A DNA stretch of 64,000 bases from Impatiens glandulifera (taxonomy: Eukaryota; Streptophyta; Magnoliopsida; Ericales; Balsaminaceae), in NCBI RefSeq assembly GCF_907164915.1, contig NC_061867.1, forward strand, positions 49,727,852 through 49,791,851, in the 5' to 3' direction. The notes beneath the pieces are model-generated. The model did no database searches. It saw only the letters and a program-made list of their open reading frames with translations, and was not told the DNA's origin. Position 1 is the first letter of the stretch. Every line of letters begins with the position of its first letter. Of the stretch, positions 35,793 through 48,174 are shown one piece after another. The position numbers and the translations under genes are program-made.

Positions 35793-36938
35793 AATATTCT
35801 TCATGTACCTGGCACCACTAAGAACCTGTTAAGCGTTCCTCGTTTTTTAGTTGATAATAATGTATTTTTTGAGTTTCACCCAATTTATTGTGTTGTTAAG
35901 GACCGGGATACGAAGAATGAGTTAATTCGTGGAACAATAAGAGGAGGTCTATATTGTCTTGTACCACCATCATATTATCATCATCATCAAATTCAAGCTT
36001 TCATAAGTGTTCGTTCACCAGCTACTATTTGGCACAAATGCTTAGGACATCCATCATCTATGACATCTTCTTACGTTATTTCCCGTTTTCATTTACCTTT
36101 AATTGGTAGTAGTACATTTACGTTTTGTGAAGCTTGTCATGTTGGAAAAGCTCACAAATTACCATTTTCTACATCAGTTTCCAAAACTACGTCTCTTCTT
36201 GAATTGATATATTCTGATGTTTGGGGACCTGCCCCGGTAACTACTTCATTGGGTTATCGATTTTTTGTTCATTTTGTGGATGATTACAACAGATATACGT
36301 GGATTTATCCAATAGCTAGAAAATATGATGTACTAAATATTTTTACTAAATTTAAAAATTTAGTTAAAAATCAGTTTAATCGGAAAATTAAAACTTTACA
36401 AACAGATGAAGGCGGTGAGTATCGGAATCTCACTAATTTGACAGAACTTTACGGAATTCACCATCGTTTTTCATGTGTACACACAAGTGAACAAAATGGT
36501 GTTGCTGAACACAAAATTCGTCATATAACTGAAACAAGTCTTACCATTTTAGCTCATTCGAGCATACCTTGCACTTATTGGGATGATGCATTTTTGACAA
36601 CAACTTATCTTATTAATAGGATTCCCACTCCTGTTTTAAATAAACAATCACCTTTTGGGGTTTTATTTAAAAAGCTACCGGATTATGCATATCTTAAGAC
36701 GTTTGGATGTGCGTGTTATCCACTCACACGTCCTTATAATCAACCCAAGTTGGATTTCAGATCTGCATTATACGTTTTCTTGGGTTATAGCCTTGTTCAC
36801 AAAGGATACAAGTGCTTGCATATTCCTTCAGGTCGCGTATATATTTCTCGTCATGTTACATTCAATGAATTTGTATACCCATTCGCTTCATCAACTAGAT
36901 CAACACCACCATCTACATCATTCACAAATACCACTTGA
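35793..36938 (+). pseudogene. Copia GAG-pre-integrase and integrase, broken
   Basis: After a TAA at about 35790 the frame continues with the pre-integrase zinc region (WHKCLGHPS ... FCEACHVGK, about 36030-36150). The integrase core follows with the D, D and E positions present (SDVWGP, QTDEGGEY, SEQNGVAEH). The frame ends at a TGA at 36936-36938. Confidence 0.85.
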
Positions 36939-37126
36939 GGTGAATCATTCGGTAGTACCAAATCCTACTCCAATAATAATACCCCTTCTCAAGTGATGAC
37001 ACCTCCTACTCCAATGGTACCACCCCCACATCATCACCGGATAACACAACACATGCACCTCTATCGACAGGGATAGACATTATATCGAATTCTCTACTAA
37101 GTGCTTCGACATGCTCAACACACCAT

Positions 37127-38032
37127 ATGTTAACACGTTCTCGAGCACCAGTGGCCAACTCTATTATTGCTTCCGCTATTGAACCAACATGTTTTTCCTT
37201 AGCCCATAAAGATTATAATTGGCGTCAGGCTATGTCTTCAGAATTTAATGCTCTCATACATAATTATACATGGTCACTTGTCCCAAGATTCTCTCAACGC
37301 AATATTGTTGGATGCAAATGGGTGTTTATTATCAAAAGAAAAGCAGACGGTTCAATTGAAAGATATAAAGCTCGCCTTGTTGCTAAAGGTTTTCATCAAC
37401 AATCTGGCATTGATTATAATGATACTTTTAGTTCAATAGTCAAACCAACTACAATCTGCATCGTTCTATCACTAGCTATTACTTATAAATGGTATATACC
37501 TCAACTCGATGTTAACAATTCTTTCCTTCATGGACATCTTAATGAGGAAGTATACATGGAACAACCTCCTAGGTTCGTGCATTCTGAATTTCCAGATCAT
37601 GTATGTCATCTTCAAAAAGCAATTTATGGTCTTAAACAAGCCCCACGTGCATGGCATTCTACACTTCAAACATCACTCTACTCTCTAGGTTTTTCGAAAT
37701 CTAAGTCTGATACTTCTCTATTCTTATATCACTTGGAAAACATCACTGCCTATATTTTGGTCTATGTTGATGATATTATTTTTACTAGCAATTCTTCATC
37801 TTTTATATCTGAAACAATCACATGCCTCAAGAATACCTTTCCGGTCAAAGACTTGGGTCCACTACACTATTTTCTCGGCTTGGAAGCCACTCGTACATCA
37901 AGTGGTCTCTTTCTTTCTCAAAACAAAAATATAGAAGAAATACTCACACGTGCTGACATTCATCAATCCAAACCCTTACACACTCCAGTAGCTTCGGGTC
38001 TTCTTTATCTCGCCATGATGGTGACCCTCTAA
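37127..38032 (+). pseudogene. Copia reverse transcriptase, nearly intact
   Basis: 301 open residues from about 37127. Conserved parts: [26 protein letters not shown] (first catalytic Asp) and YVDD (37763-37774). KQAPRAWH and FFLGLE-like segments follow. The frame breaks at 38030. Confidence 0.88.
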
Positions 38033-38710
38033 GTGATCCCACTATTTATCGTAGTATTGTTGGTGCTCTCCAATTTCTTACACTCACACGTCCAAAACTA
38101 GCTTTTGCTGTCAATCGAGTTTGCCAATTTATGCAAACACCAACTACCACACATTGACAGCTGTCAAACGTATCTTACACTATCTTCATCACACTCCTCG
38201 TCATGGTCTACAAATATGTCCAATCACAAACTTTACACTAACTGCTTACTCTGATGCTGATTGGGCCGGATGTCCAGACGATCGTCGTTCCACTACCGGT
38301 TATTATGTGTTCTTAGGCAACAACCTCATATCATGGAATTCAAAATAATAGTACATTGTTGCAAAAGCAAGCACCGAATCAGAATATAAAGCACTTGCTC
38401 ATGCTACTGTTGAACTTGGTTGGCATCAATCACTTATTGGTGAACTTCAGATTCCTCTTTCTTCTCCACCTATCTTATGGTGCGATAACATTGGTGCAAT
38501 ATTTCTTGCTGTCAACCCAGTCTTTCATGCTCGTACAAAACATATTAAAATTGACTTTCATTTTGTTTGGGAACGAGTAGCTGAGAAATTTCTTATCATA
38601 CAGTACGTTGCAACTGAAGATCAAATTGCTGATATTCTTACTAAGGGTTTTTGTCGTCATCAAGATTTGCTTCCCTTCTTGACAAGCTCACAGTGTGTGC
38701 CACCCCGTTT
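38033..38710 (+). pseudogene. Copia connection and RNase H, broken
   Basis: Frames shift between 38032 and 38121. YSDADWAG (about 38250) marks RNase H. TAA and TAG stops at about 38346 interrupt the usual SWNSKKQ region. The end of pol (HARTKHI, DILTKGF) is readable in another frame to about 38700. Confidence 0.85.
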
Positions 38711-38765
38711 CGTTTGCGGGAGGATAAAGATATTAAATAATATTTATATCAATAATTAAAATAAA

Positions 38766-40050
38766 TGGGATAAATGTCAATTTTGTGTATAAAGTTGGAC
38801 GAATATTTCAAATTTGTTTATTAAGTTGTAAAATTTAATTTATGTATATAAATTTGACAAAATGTGTCAAATTTATTTCATTTAACAAAAAAAGATTAAC
38901 GACGTTAACTATTTTACAGCTGTGTAATTATTAATTTTTTATTTTAATCCAGGTCAGCTGCCAACTATTAAATATATAATTTTTTAATCCAAATTGTTTT
39001 CAATCTGAAATTAGAAATAAAAAATAATTAGTTGTCCCGTTGTCTTTTCCGTCTAACTCCATTGTTACCAATGACGCAAGAGGATGGACATTTTTAAAGT
39101 GATGGAGGAGAAGGAAAGTCCAGACGAGACTCCGTTTGATTGGAAGATTGGAAAGTGTCGAGATTTAGATCTAGATTGGTGGGATGCGGTAGCCAGAGTT
39201 TTCCGACGATTTCTTCGAACGATTGTCTACTGATTTTTGGGCCTGTGCACTCTGGCGAGTTGAATCACATAGAGAAGGTAAAACAAAATCGAGGTCCAGA
39301 CATAAGGAAAGAGTAAAATGCGGTGGAATATTCAGTGGATTCATGTTGGCTAATTATCGTCTAACTCTTCTAATTCGTACATGGTTTCATCTTCTTCGAC
39401 GGGCGGCGGCGGCGGAATTGTGAAAGGTAAAATTACTGCATGTGGAATTGATCTAGAAGAACATGTTGCTTCTTCTTCATCATCATTTTAAACATTATAT
39501 TCTTCGATTAAGAGATCAGAAACAACTTCTATTCCAAACAAGAAAAAGAGTACTCAAAATCTGAATGTTATACCATCTCTTTTGGGTTGTTAGAGGTTAA
39601 AGATTTTTTGTTTTTCATTGTTTTATCTCTTTATTTCATCTTCGTAGTCTTATTCACATCTTATCTCTTTTGATTATTTATTTTAAAGTGGTAGATGAAT
39701 TGGAGAATGTTGAAGAAGGGGTGAGAGAGATGAGTAAGAGGAAATAGAGAAGATGATTGAATGTAAAATTAGAGAAAGAGACATAAATTGGTGTTTAAAT
39801 GAATTGAAAAATTATTTTCAATTCAGATGATTTTGATTAAAAACTGGTTGACGTGGATTTATAAAATAAAATAAAATTATACGTCATAAAAAAATTAACA
39901 CCATAAAAAAATTAACACCGTTAACTTTCTTTCATTAAATTAATAAATTTGACACATTTTCAACTTTATATACATAAATAAAATTTTACAACTTAATAAA
40001 CAAATTTGAAACCTCTGTCCAACTTTATACATAATATTGACATTTTCCCC
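38766..40050. mobile_element. MULE-type non-autonomous element with ~150-bp terminal inverted repeats
   Basis: The left end GGGATAAATGTCAATTTTGT and the right end (complement GGGGAAAATGTCAATATTAT) are long inverted repeats, matching for about 150 bp. Shared parts include TATAAAGTTGGAC, CAAATTTGTTTATTAAGTTG and TGTGTCAAATTTATT. Flanks TAAAATAAA (38757-38765) and TAAAACAAA (40051-40059) form a 9-bp target duplication with one mismatch, as for Mutator-like elements. No transposase is present. The interior (about 39010-39720) is GC-richer and not repetitive, so it may be captured host DNA (Pack-MULE-like). It sits in the 3' end of the Copia element. Confidence 0.82.
39040..39480 (+). other. captured-looking interior of the MULE
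   Basis: This part has plant-exon-like composition, with a 66-codon frame at 39223-39423 (WACALWRVESHREGKTKSRSR, then a run of alanines from GGCGGCGGCGG). It lies next to a GT-bearing GTGAAAGGTAAAAT string that resembles a splice donor. I do not recognise the parent gene. Confidence 0.3.
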
Positions 40051-40229
40051 TAAAACAAAGAGGATATAGTTATTATATTCCTTATAATTAGGAGATAGTT
40101 ATTATATTCCTTATAGAAATGTAACATGTTACAGAGGGCAAGAGCTCTAACTATTCAAAATTACGAATAATAACTTATGTCCATAACCATAAATTTTACT
40201 AAAATCATTTCCAGCTCACATTAACATAA

Positions 40230-40390
40230 GGAAATGGTGCTCATGGATGCAACTTCAACTCGTCCACCTAATAGTAATGCAGCCGAAAACGCACTTCAGT
40301 AATTAGTAACAGCAGCTTTTTCATTGCCACTTCCTTGTCGGCTACCAACTCATCCTCCTCTAGCCATTTAACAGATCGAGCTTACCCACC
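40230..40390 (+). pseudogene. unassigned coding-like fragment
   Basis: One plus-strand frame from 40234 reads DATSTRPPNSNAAENALQ, one stop, then LVTAAFSLPLPCRLPTHPP before a second stop. The composition and the single interrupting stop suggest a decayed exon. I cannot assign a family. Confidence 0.3.
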
Positions 40391-40699
40391 TGTCATAAAT
40401 GAGGTTTATCTATCATAGTAGAATAGCTAGATTATGCACAACTATAACCATCAATGTTGCATCCAGGGGGGAAAACAGAAAACCACAATTGGTTACTAAA
40501 AACCTCGAAAAAAACCTTTGCTACGTACCCGATAAATCTTCGTAAAAAGTAGCAATAGCGTCTTCTTCGCTTTGATTATCTCTCTCATTCCGTAAAACTG
40601 CTTTCTATGATTTGAAATAAAAAATATCTCAAGAATTATATCATGTTACATATAAAAAAAAAATGAAATAAAAATTCTTATATAAATCTTAAAATAATT

Positions 40700-40944
40700 T
40701 TAAAAAGAATAATAAATGTGCTCAAGAATTTAAAATTTACTTGTGTTTCATATACCAAGGGAAAGAAATCCGAACTTATCTTCATCTTCGACACCACAAC
40801 TGAAATGAAAATGATTTTTCCTTCATCAAACTGTAATAGGCCATCAAAACGACAAATGACCCGCATTAAGCTATCATCAAATTTATAATCCACGTAATGA
40901 CTACCCAAGGCATACCCGAGGCATATAAGTGCTGAGTTGGTCAT
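40700..40944 (-). pseudogene. repeated exon-like fragment, copy 1 of 3
   Basis: The minus-strand frame contains HYVDYKFDDSLMRV, FDGLLQFDEGKI and SDFFPLVYETQ. The same text, with indels and stops, recurs at about 45040-45210 (FDDSLMRVFVGFDGQRH) and 47930-48200 (FDDSLMRVFVGFDGQRH, FFSLEYETQ). In each copy it precedes, on the minus strand, the 5'-leader-like sequence found upstream of the PI4-kinase-like fragments. The protein family is not recognised. Confidence 0.4.
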
Positions 40945-41640
40945 TACATGGGTTATACATCTGAGGATAGCTCAATTGAGAAAACCCTAACTAATTAGAT
41001 GAAACTATATTAAGAGTTATATATATATACACTTTTTTAGATCTAGACATAGTTGATTAAAATTTGAAAATAGAACTGTTAGATTAACCCAAAAATCAAG
41101 CAAAAAAAATAGTTTGAACAAGTATACTGCATTTTATTTTATTTTTTTAATAAAAATAATAAAATTTAAAATATAACTTTCATATTTTAATTTATTATCT
41201 ATAGAGTTAATATTTAAACTTATATAAAATAAATGTGCTCAAAATACTCAATAATTTATATATATATATATATATAATTCTAATTTTATAATTTTAATGA
41301 TATAGATAAAATAAAAAATATATACGTTAAATTTAAAACCTAAGTTGACTGAGCAACCAATTATATTTAAATAATTATAATTATTTAATATGCATGTATA
41401 AACTTTAAATTATTTATTTTATAAATTTTAAAAGTTTAAAAAATATATATTTAAGTTGTATTTAATTTAGCATAGTTAGTTTAAAATAACACCTTTCATT
41501 ATTGACTCGGTAAATTAAGTTTTCGAATTAGTTGGATACTATATATTTTTTTAGTTAGATATTTTTTTTTAGATTTGATTATTTTATTTAAATATGTTAT
41601 TATTAGCTTGGACTCAATACGAGAAACTTACCAGGTCAAA
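40915..41640. repeat. dispersed AT-rich module, copy 2
   Basis: Shares GCATATAAGTGCTGAGTTGG, CTCAATTGAGAAAACC, CTAATTAGATGAAACTAT, AGATCTAGAC and the following A/T body with 30.58-31.39, 45.19-45.84 and 48.18-48.98 kb. Copy 1 is the most diverged; copies 3 and 4 are closest to each other. Confidence 0.75.
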
Positions 41641-42609
41641 AGTTTCTTGATTTTCCTACGGGAACATTTATTTCATTCTTAATCTTTAATTTTGACTTTT
41701 CACATTTTATGAATTTCAAGTGGATAACATGACCGCCTAAGAATCTATATGTAAACACATGTAAATGTAAACACATAAGTTTGAAAGTTTCGTGACGTGA
41801 CTTTGTTGTTCGATAGGACGAGACGAGGCAACGGCTTGACATAATTGACTTATTGGCTTTTTGTTCTAAAGTTATGAGTGACTTAAGAGAGAGTTGTTCT
41901 ACCGACAAGGATACTATTCCAAAAGGGATCTCTCGATATAAGAGGAGCTCTCAATTTGATGTATTCCTCACCTCTATTTCAAAATCTCTCATTTTCAATA
42001 GTAAAGGATATTTGAAAAGAATAGAGGATTAATTCAGGTTTTTCCTATTGTTTTTTCTCAACTCACAAATCATACAAAGCCTCAAAGGCGGGTTGAGATT
42101 GTCATTCCTCATTGACAATCATATCACGTAATCAATATATGTACAGGCTTAGTCCAACAACGTATACTACTATCTTCACATCGGAGCCCCATAACTCATG
42201 CACATTAAGAAAACAAAAATCTCGGGGTATTAATACCATGTAAGTGTAAAATATATTTTTCTAAAAATGAATGACCAAAATATTATTTTTCATGTTAAGC
42301 ATTAAAAGTCCCAAAAAAATTGTACGCATTTAAAAAATATCCTTCTTGCAAAAATGATTTTTTTCTACTTTTAAAATATAAATATAAAATATAAATATCT
42401 ATTTGAAAATTTTGAAAAAAAATTAAATCAGAGTAATTTTTAAAAAAACCAAGTTTATGACTAAAGAGTGGACACCTATTTTTTTTTTTTTTTATAAAAC
42501 TAAGAAAATTAAATTATTGGTATGTAAAAAAGTAACACCTTTGAAAATGTTTTGACCGTTTTTTTAGAAAATAGTTTACATTTATTTTATTCGTTTATTT
42601 GTCCATTAT
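41641..42609. other. spacer with no recognised gene
   Basis: The part 41640-42240 is less AT-rich and has a 90-residue minus-strand frame (41636-41908) without recognisable motifs. It is absent from the other module copies, so it may be an insertion. Confidence 0.35.
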
Positions 42610-42785
42610 TGATAGGGAGAGAGAATTTGAGAGATGGAATGATGTGTCACTCACTAGTTGAAAAAAAAATAAAAAGGTGAGGAGAGAGGATAAAAAGGTG
42701 AGAAAAGAGAATATATAAATTTTGTTATTTTTTTTTAGCAAATTGAGCCATATCATTCCCTCCCTCAAATTCTGTCTCTCAATCA
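42610..42785. mobile_element. short MITE-like foldback element
   Basis: TGATAGGGAGAGAGAATTTG at the left and the complement of the right end (TGATTGAGAGACAGAATTTG) form inverted repeats of about 38 bp. They continue through GAG-GATGGAATGATGTG and its counterpart. Size is 176 bp; target duplication not clear. Confidence 0.55.
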
Positions 42786-44449
42786 TTTCTCTAAATATAA
42801 TAACTACTTGAGAAAATAAAGGGAATCAAAATTTATCATATTCATAAATATTTTATGATTATAAATAAATCAACCCAAGATTTTTGGAGTTTTATAATTG
42901 GGACATAAAAATTAAAACAAATTTTAAAAAAAAAGTCTAAAAAATTATTTTTATTAAAAGTATTATGTTTATTTTTTGAGTTTTATAAAACGCTTCAAAG
43001 TCATTTAATTGAAATAAATAAGAAAAATAAAATAAAATAGAAACAAACTGAGTTATGGGTTGGTAGCCCAACTTCATCTTCATGGGGTTTCTTGTGATAT
43101 CTTTGGGGTTGTTGTTCTTATGCAAAGAGCTCAAAAACCTTTCTAATTTCACAATTTAAAGTCGAATATTTACAATATAAATTTAATAGAATAAATTTAA
43201 TTCAACAATTTTTTATAAATTAGGTTAGTTGTGATTCTTAATTTTATAAATTAGGTTAGTTGTGATTCTTAATCAATAATTTAAATTGAAAGAAATTAAA
43301 AACACAATCTTACTTTTAATATTTTGACATTTTTAAAAAATATTTTACACTTATTCGGTAAATTCCTATCCGATCAAAAATGTTAATATTAAATATAAAT
43401 TAATATATATTAAATATAATAAAGAATAATAATAATTATTCACAAATAAATAAATAAATTGAGAAAATAAAGGGAATTAAATTTATTATATTTATAAATT
43501 AATTTTATAATTATAAATAAATCAACTGAGTTTTGGAGTTTTATAATTGGCACACAAAAATTAAAACAAATATTAAAAAAATTCAAAAATTTATTTTTTA
43601 TTAAAAATATTATGTTTATTTATTGAGTTTTTATAAAATGGTCCAAAATCATTTTAAATTAAATAAATAAGAAAAATAAATTAAAATATAAATAAACATC
43701 TTCAATCTTCCTGCTACTATTTTTTTTTTCACAATTTAAAGTTAAATATTTATCATATAAAATTAATAAAATAAATTTAATTAAGCAAAATTTTTTTAAT
43801 TAGGTTACTTGTGATTTTTAATAAATAATTTAAATTTAAAGAAATTAAATTGTAAATCAAAAATATCAATATCAAATGTATCTATAAATTGAATTAAGAC
43901 AAAATAAATGTTAGAAATTTTTTTAGCAGTTAACTAACACTAAAATAACCTAACACACTTAAAAAATGAAAAATTAAGATAAAAGCTTAAAAATTAAAAA
44001 TTAAAAATATTATTCAACCTTCTCTTTTTCTCTCTCTTTTTTCCCCTTTTCTAGGGCTGCTTTACGATTTAATTTGCAGAAAGAATTTTACACACGTAAT
44101 CTCTCATTTTCTTTCTTATTCTTTTCCTTAATTCCTGCAAAAAGAAACAAATAAATCAAAAATTAATATTTATTAATTTTATTTATCCTATTTATTTGTT
44201 TATTTATTTTAATATATAAAATTGAAATAAATTTTTTAATAATAAATAAAAATTTTTAAAATTTAATTTATAAAACTATTATTTATTTTATATGTAAGAT
44301 AGACATTTTTTCTCAAAAATTAATTTTATAATTTTATATCTTTATCAATCAATGTTTTCTTATATTAATTGTTCTTTTGAGAACTAATTATAATAGAATT
44401 AGACAATTGTTTATACATAATAAAATCATACTACAATGATGTGAATAAA

Positions 44450-44760
44450 TTAATACTCACCGAACGGCCAGAAGGACTGGCTAAACGACGCTGGGATGGC
44501 ACAGAGGAAGTCAAGGATAAGTGTCTCGGATCGGATATCACTGTGGTCGGGACATTTGGAAAGAAATCTGGCAACGACAACCAACCGCGCATTGAGTTGT
44601 GGACGAGTCACGTCTAGGAACAAGAACCTCATTCGAAGGACCTCTTCCGCACATCCACGAGAGTTTCTCTCTGAAATTATTAGGATTCTTCGCAATCAAG
44701 TCGCATAGCTCAATCAAAGGCTTCATTCCGCATGAAATTCCAAATCCTACGTCAAAACTA
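44450..44760 (-). pseudogene. PI4-kinase alpha-like first-exon fragment, copy 1
   Basis: On the minus strand a frame starting at about 44726 reads MKPLIELCDLIAKNPNNF, then EKLSWMCGRGPSNEVLVP. After a frameshift, a second frame continues TRPQLNARLVVVARFLSKCP, followed by a part with AIPASFSQSFWP. From memory this is the N-terminus of plant phosphatidylinositol 4-kinase alpha 1, the plasma-membrane PI4P-making kinase. No later PI4K exons are in the window. The frameshift and truncation make it a pseudogene fragment. Upstream lies leader-like sequence (44880-44940). Confidence 0.6.
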
Positions 44761-45189
44761 GACGGATAAAAATGAGAGAATCAAAGGAGACAGAGACCAC
44801 AAAGATGCAGTACACATAATTCTAAAGATTGATAAAAACAAACATGAAGGAAAATTATGAAAAATCAATTTTCAAATGATAGATCGATCTCTCTGTTTCT
44901 TCCACGGTCTGTCTTCGCTCTGATTATCTCTTTAATTCTGTAATAAAAGCAAATATATCAATCATGTTAAGAACTATATAATCTTAAGAAGGAAAAATAT
45001 GTGCTCAAGAATTAAAAAAATTACTCAATATTGTGTGAAGTCCGAATTATCTTCTGCACCACAACTAAACTGTAATATTCATCGAACTGTTATGGCGTTG
45101 GCCATCAAAACCGACAAAGACACGCATTAAGCTATCATCAAGAAGACTCGCATTAAACTATCATCAAATTGATAATCAGCATAATGACT

Positions 45190-45840
45190 GACCAATGGCA
45201 TATAAGTGCTAAGTTAGTCATTATGCTGGTTATCAATATGCCGAAAGCTCAATTGAGAAAACCCTAACTAATTAGATGAAACTATGAGTTATATATATAT
45301 ACTTTTTTTTAGATCTAGACCTAGTTGATTAAAATTTAAATTTTGAAAATAAATTAACCCAAAAATCAAGCAAAAAAATAGTTTGAACAAGTATACCGCA
45401 TCTTTATTATTATTAAAAATAATAAATTTTAAAATATAACACTTTGATATTTTAATTTATTATCTTTAAATATTTTGTTAATATTTAACATAATTATAAA
45501 ATAAATGTGCCTAAAATACTCAACTTCTCTTATTTTTTATATCAGGATATTGAGAGTTTTTAAATTAGTTAATTTATATATATAATTCTAATTTTATAAT
45601 TTTAATATTATAAAATTATATATAATATATATATATATATCGTTAAATTTAAAACCCTAATTTGACTGAGCAACAAATTATATTTTTTTTAAATAATTAT
45701 AATTATTTACCAACAACAACCCAGTCAATATGCAATATACATGTATATATTTTAAATTATTTATTTTATAAATATAGAAAGTTTAAAAAATATATATTTA
45801 AATTGTATTTAATTTAGCATTTAGTTTAAAATAACACTTT
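45190..45840. repeat. dispersed AT-rich module, copy 3
   Basis: Same landmark order as copy 2, ending near the start of unit X2. Confidence 0.75.
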
Positions 45841-47384
45841 TCTCTAAAAGTATTGTGTTTATTTTTTGAGTTTTTATATAACACTTCAAAATCATTTAAA
45901 TGAAATAAATAAGAAAAATAAAATAAAATAGAAACAAACTGTGTTATGGGTTGGTAGCAAAGTCATTTAAATGAAATAAATAAGAAAAATAAAATAAAAT
46001 AGAAACAAACTGAGTTATGGGTTGGTAGCGAACTCATCTTCATGGGGTTCCTAGGATATTTTGGGGTTGTTGTTCTTATGCAAAGAGCTAAAAAAAACAG
46101 TGTTTTTAATTCCACAATTTAAAGTCGAATATTTACCATATAAATTTAATAGAATAAATTTAATTCAACAATTTTTTTTAAATTAGGTTAGTTGTAAATG
46201 TAATTCTTAATCAATAATTTAAATTTAAAGAAATTAAAAACACAATCTTTACTTTTAATATTTTGGACATTTTTAGAAAATATTTTAAACTTATTCAGTA
46301 AATTTCTATCCGATCAAAAATATTAATATTAAATATAATAAAGAATAATAAAAATTATTCACAAATAAATAAATAAATTGAGAAAATAAAGAGAATTAAA
46401 ATTTATTATATTTATAAATTAATTTTATAATTATAAATAAATCAACTGAGTTTTGGAGTTTTATAATTGGCACACAAAAATTAAAAAAATATTAAAAAAA
46501 ATTCAAAAATTTATTTTTATTAAAAATATTATGTTTATTTATTGAGATTTTATAAAATGGTCCAAAATCATTTTAAATTAAATAAATAAGAAAAATAAAT
46601 TAAAATATAAATAAACATCTTCAACCTTCCTGTTACTATTTTTTTTTCACAATTTAAAGTTAAATATTTACCATATAAAATTAATAAAATTAATTTAATT
46701 AAGCAATTTTTTTAATTAGGTTAGTTGTGATTTTAATAAATAATTTAAATTTAAAGAAATTAAATTGTAAATCAGAAATATCAATGTTAAATGTATAAAT
46801 TGAAATTTATAAATTGAATTAAGACAAAATAAATGTTAATTTTTTTTTTTAATAGTTAACAAACACTAAAATAACCTAACACACTTAAAAATGAAAAATT
46901 AAGACAAAAGCTTAAAAATTAAAAATATTATTCAATCTTCTTTTATTTCTCTCTCTTTTTTCCCTTTTTCTAGGGCTGCTTTACGATTTAATTTGCAAAA
47001 AGAATTTTACACAAATAATCTCTCATTTTCTCTTTCATTCTTTTCCTTAATTCCTGCAAAAAGAAACAAATAAATCAAAAATTAATATTTATTAATTTTA
47101 TTTATCTTATTTATTTGTTTATTTATTTTATTAGATAAAATTGAAATAATTTTTTTAATAATAAATAAAATTATTTAAAATTTAATTTATAAAACTATTA
47201 TTTATTTTATATGTAAGATAGACATTTTTTCTCAAAAAATAATTTTATATCTTCATCAATCAATGTTTTCCTATTAATTGTATTAATTATTCTTTTGAGA
47301 ACTAATTATAATAGAATTAGACAATTGTGTATACATAAAATCATACAATAATGTTGTGAATAAATTAATACACAGAGATATTAT

Positions 47385-47690
47385 TACCGAACGAACTGCA
47401 GCCAGAAAGACTGGCTGAACCACGCTGGGATGGCACGGAGAAAGTCAAGGATAAGTGTCTCAGACCGGATATCACTGTTGTCTGGACATTTGGAATTTGG
47501 CAACGGCAACAACTACATTGAGTTGTGGAGAGTCACGCGAGGAAATCCATAAACATGAACCTCATTAGAAGGACCTCTCCTGCACATCCACGAGAGTTTC
47601 TCTCTGAAATTATTAGGATTCTTCGCAATCAAGTCGCATAGCTCAATCAAAGGCTCCATTTCGCATGAAATTCCAAATCCTACGTCAAAT
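47385..47690 (-). pseudogene. PI4-kinase alpha-like first-exon fragment, copy 2
   Basis: The minus-strand frame MEPLIELCDLIAKNPNNF, EKLSWMC, then PRV and a stop about 50 codons in. Further on FSQSF can be read in another frame. It is closer to the expected start (Met-Glu-Pro) than copy 1, and keeps the PRV residues where copy 1 shifts frame, but is internally shortened. The two copies carry different lesions and so decayed separately after duplication. Confidence 0.6.
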
Positions 47691-48174
47691 CTAGACGGAT
47701 AAAAATGAGAGAATCAAAGGAGGTGAAGACCACAAAGATGTACACATAATTCTAAAGATTGATTAACAAACATGAAGAGAAATTATGAAAAATCAATTTT
47801 CAAATGATCGACCGATCTCTCTGTTTCTTTTGTCTTCCTCTGATTATCTCTCTAATTCTGTAATAAAAAAAAATATATCATCATGTTAAAGAACTATATA
47901 ATCTTAAAAAGGAAAAATATATGTGATCAAGAATTAAAAAATTACTCAATATTGTGTTTCGTATTCCAAAGAAAAGAAGTCCGAATTATCTTCCGCACCA
48001 CAACAGAAATGGATGATTTTTCTGGCCTTCATCAAACTGTAATATGCATCGAACAGTAATATGGCAGTAATATGGCGTTGGCCATCAAAACCGACAAAGA
48101 CACGCATTAAGCTATCATCAAGACCCGTATTAAACTATCATCAAATTGATAATCAGCATAATGACTGACCAATG

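Larger units (their letters stand above)
34452..38765 (+). mobile_element. degenerate Ty1-copia retrotransposon
   Basis: A primer-binding site TGGTATCAGAGT (34452-34463, complementary to initiator tRNA-Met) is followed by gag with two zinc knuckles, protease, integrase, reverse transcriptase and RNase H in copia order, all on the plus strand. A polypurine-like tract GCGGGAGGATAAAG lies at about 38717-38730. Several frameshifts and stops break the frame, and the protease active site is changed, so it cannot move by itself. LTRs were not resolved. The 5' LTR probably ends at 34451; the 3' LTR is split by a MULE at 38766-40050 and may continue to about 40140. Confidence 0.88.
42930..45844. repeat. 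~2.9-kb tandem duplication, unit X1
   Basis: From about 42955 (AGTATTATGTTTATTTTTTGAG, then GAAATAAATAAGAAAAATAAAAT, GTTATGGGTTGGTAG, GGGGTTGTTGTTCTTATGC) the order of landmarks through the PI4K-like exon and the dispersed module repeats from 45845. The internal part at 43.6-43.75 kb is itself a partial copy of 42.96-43.05 kb. Confidence 0.75.
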
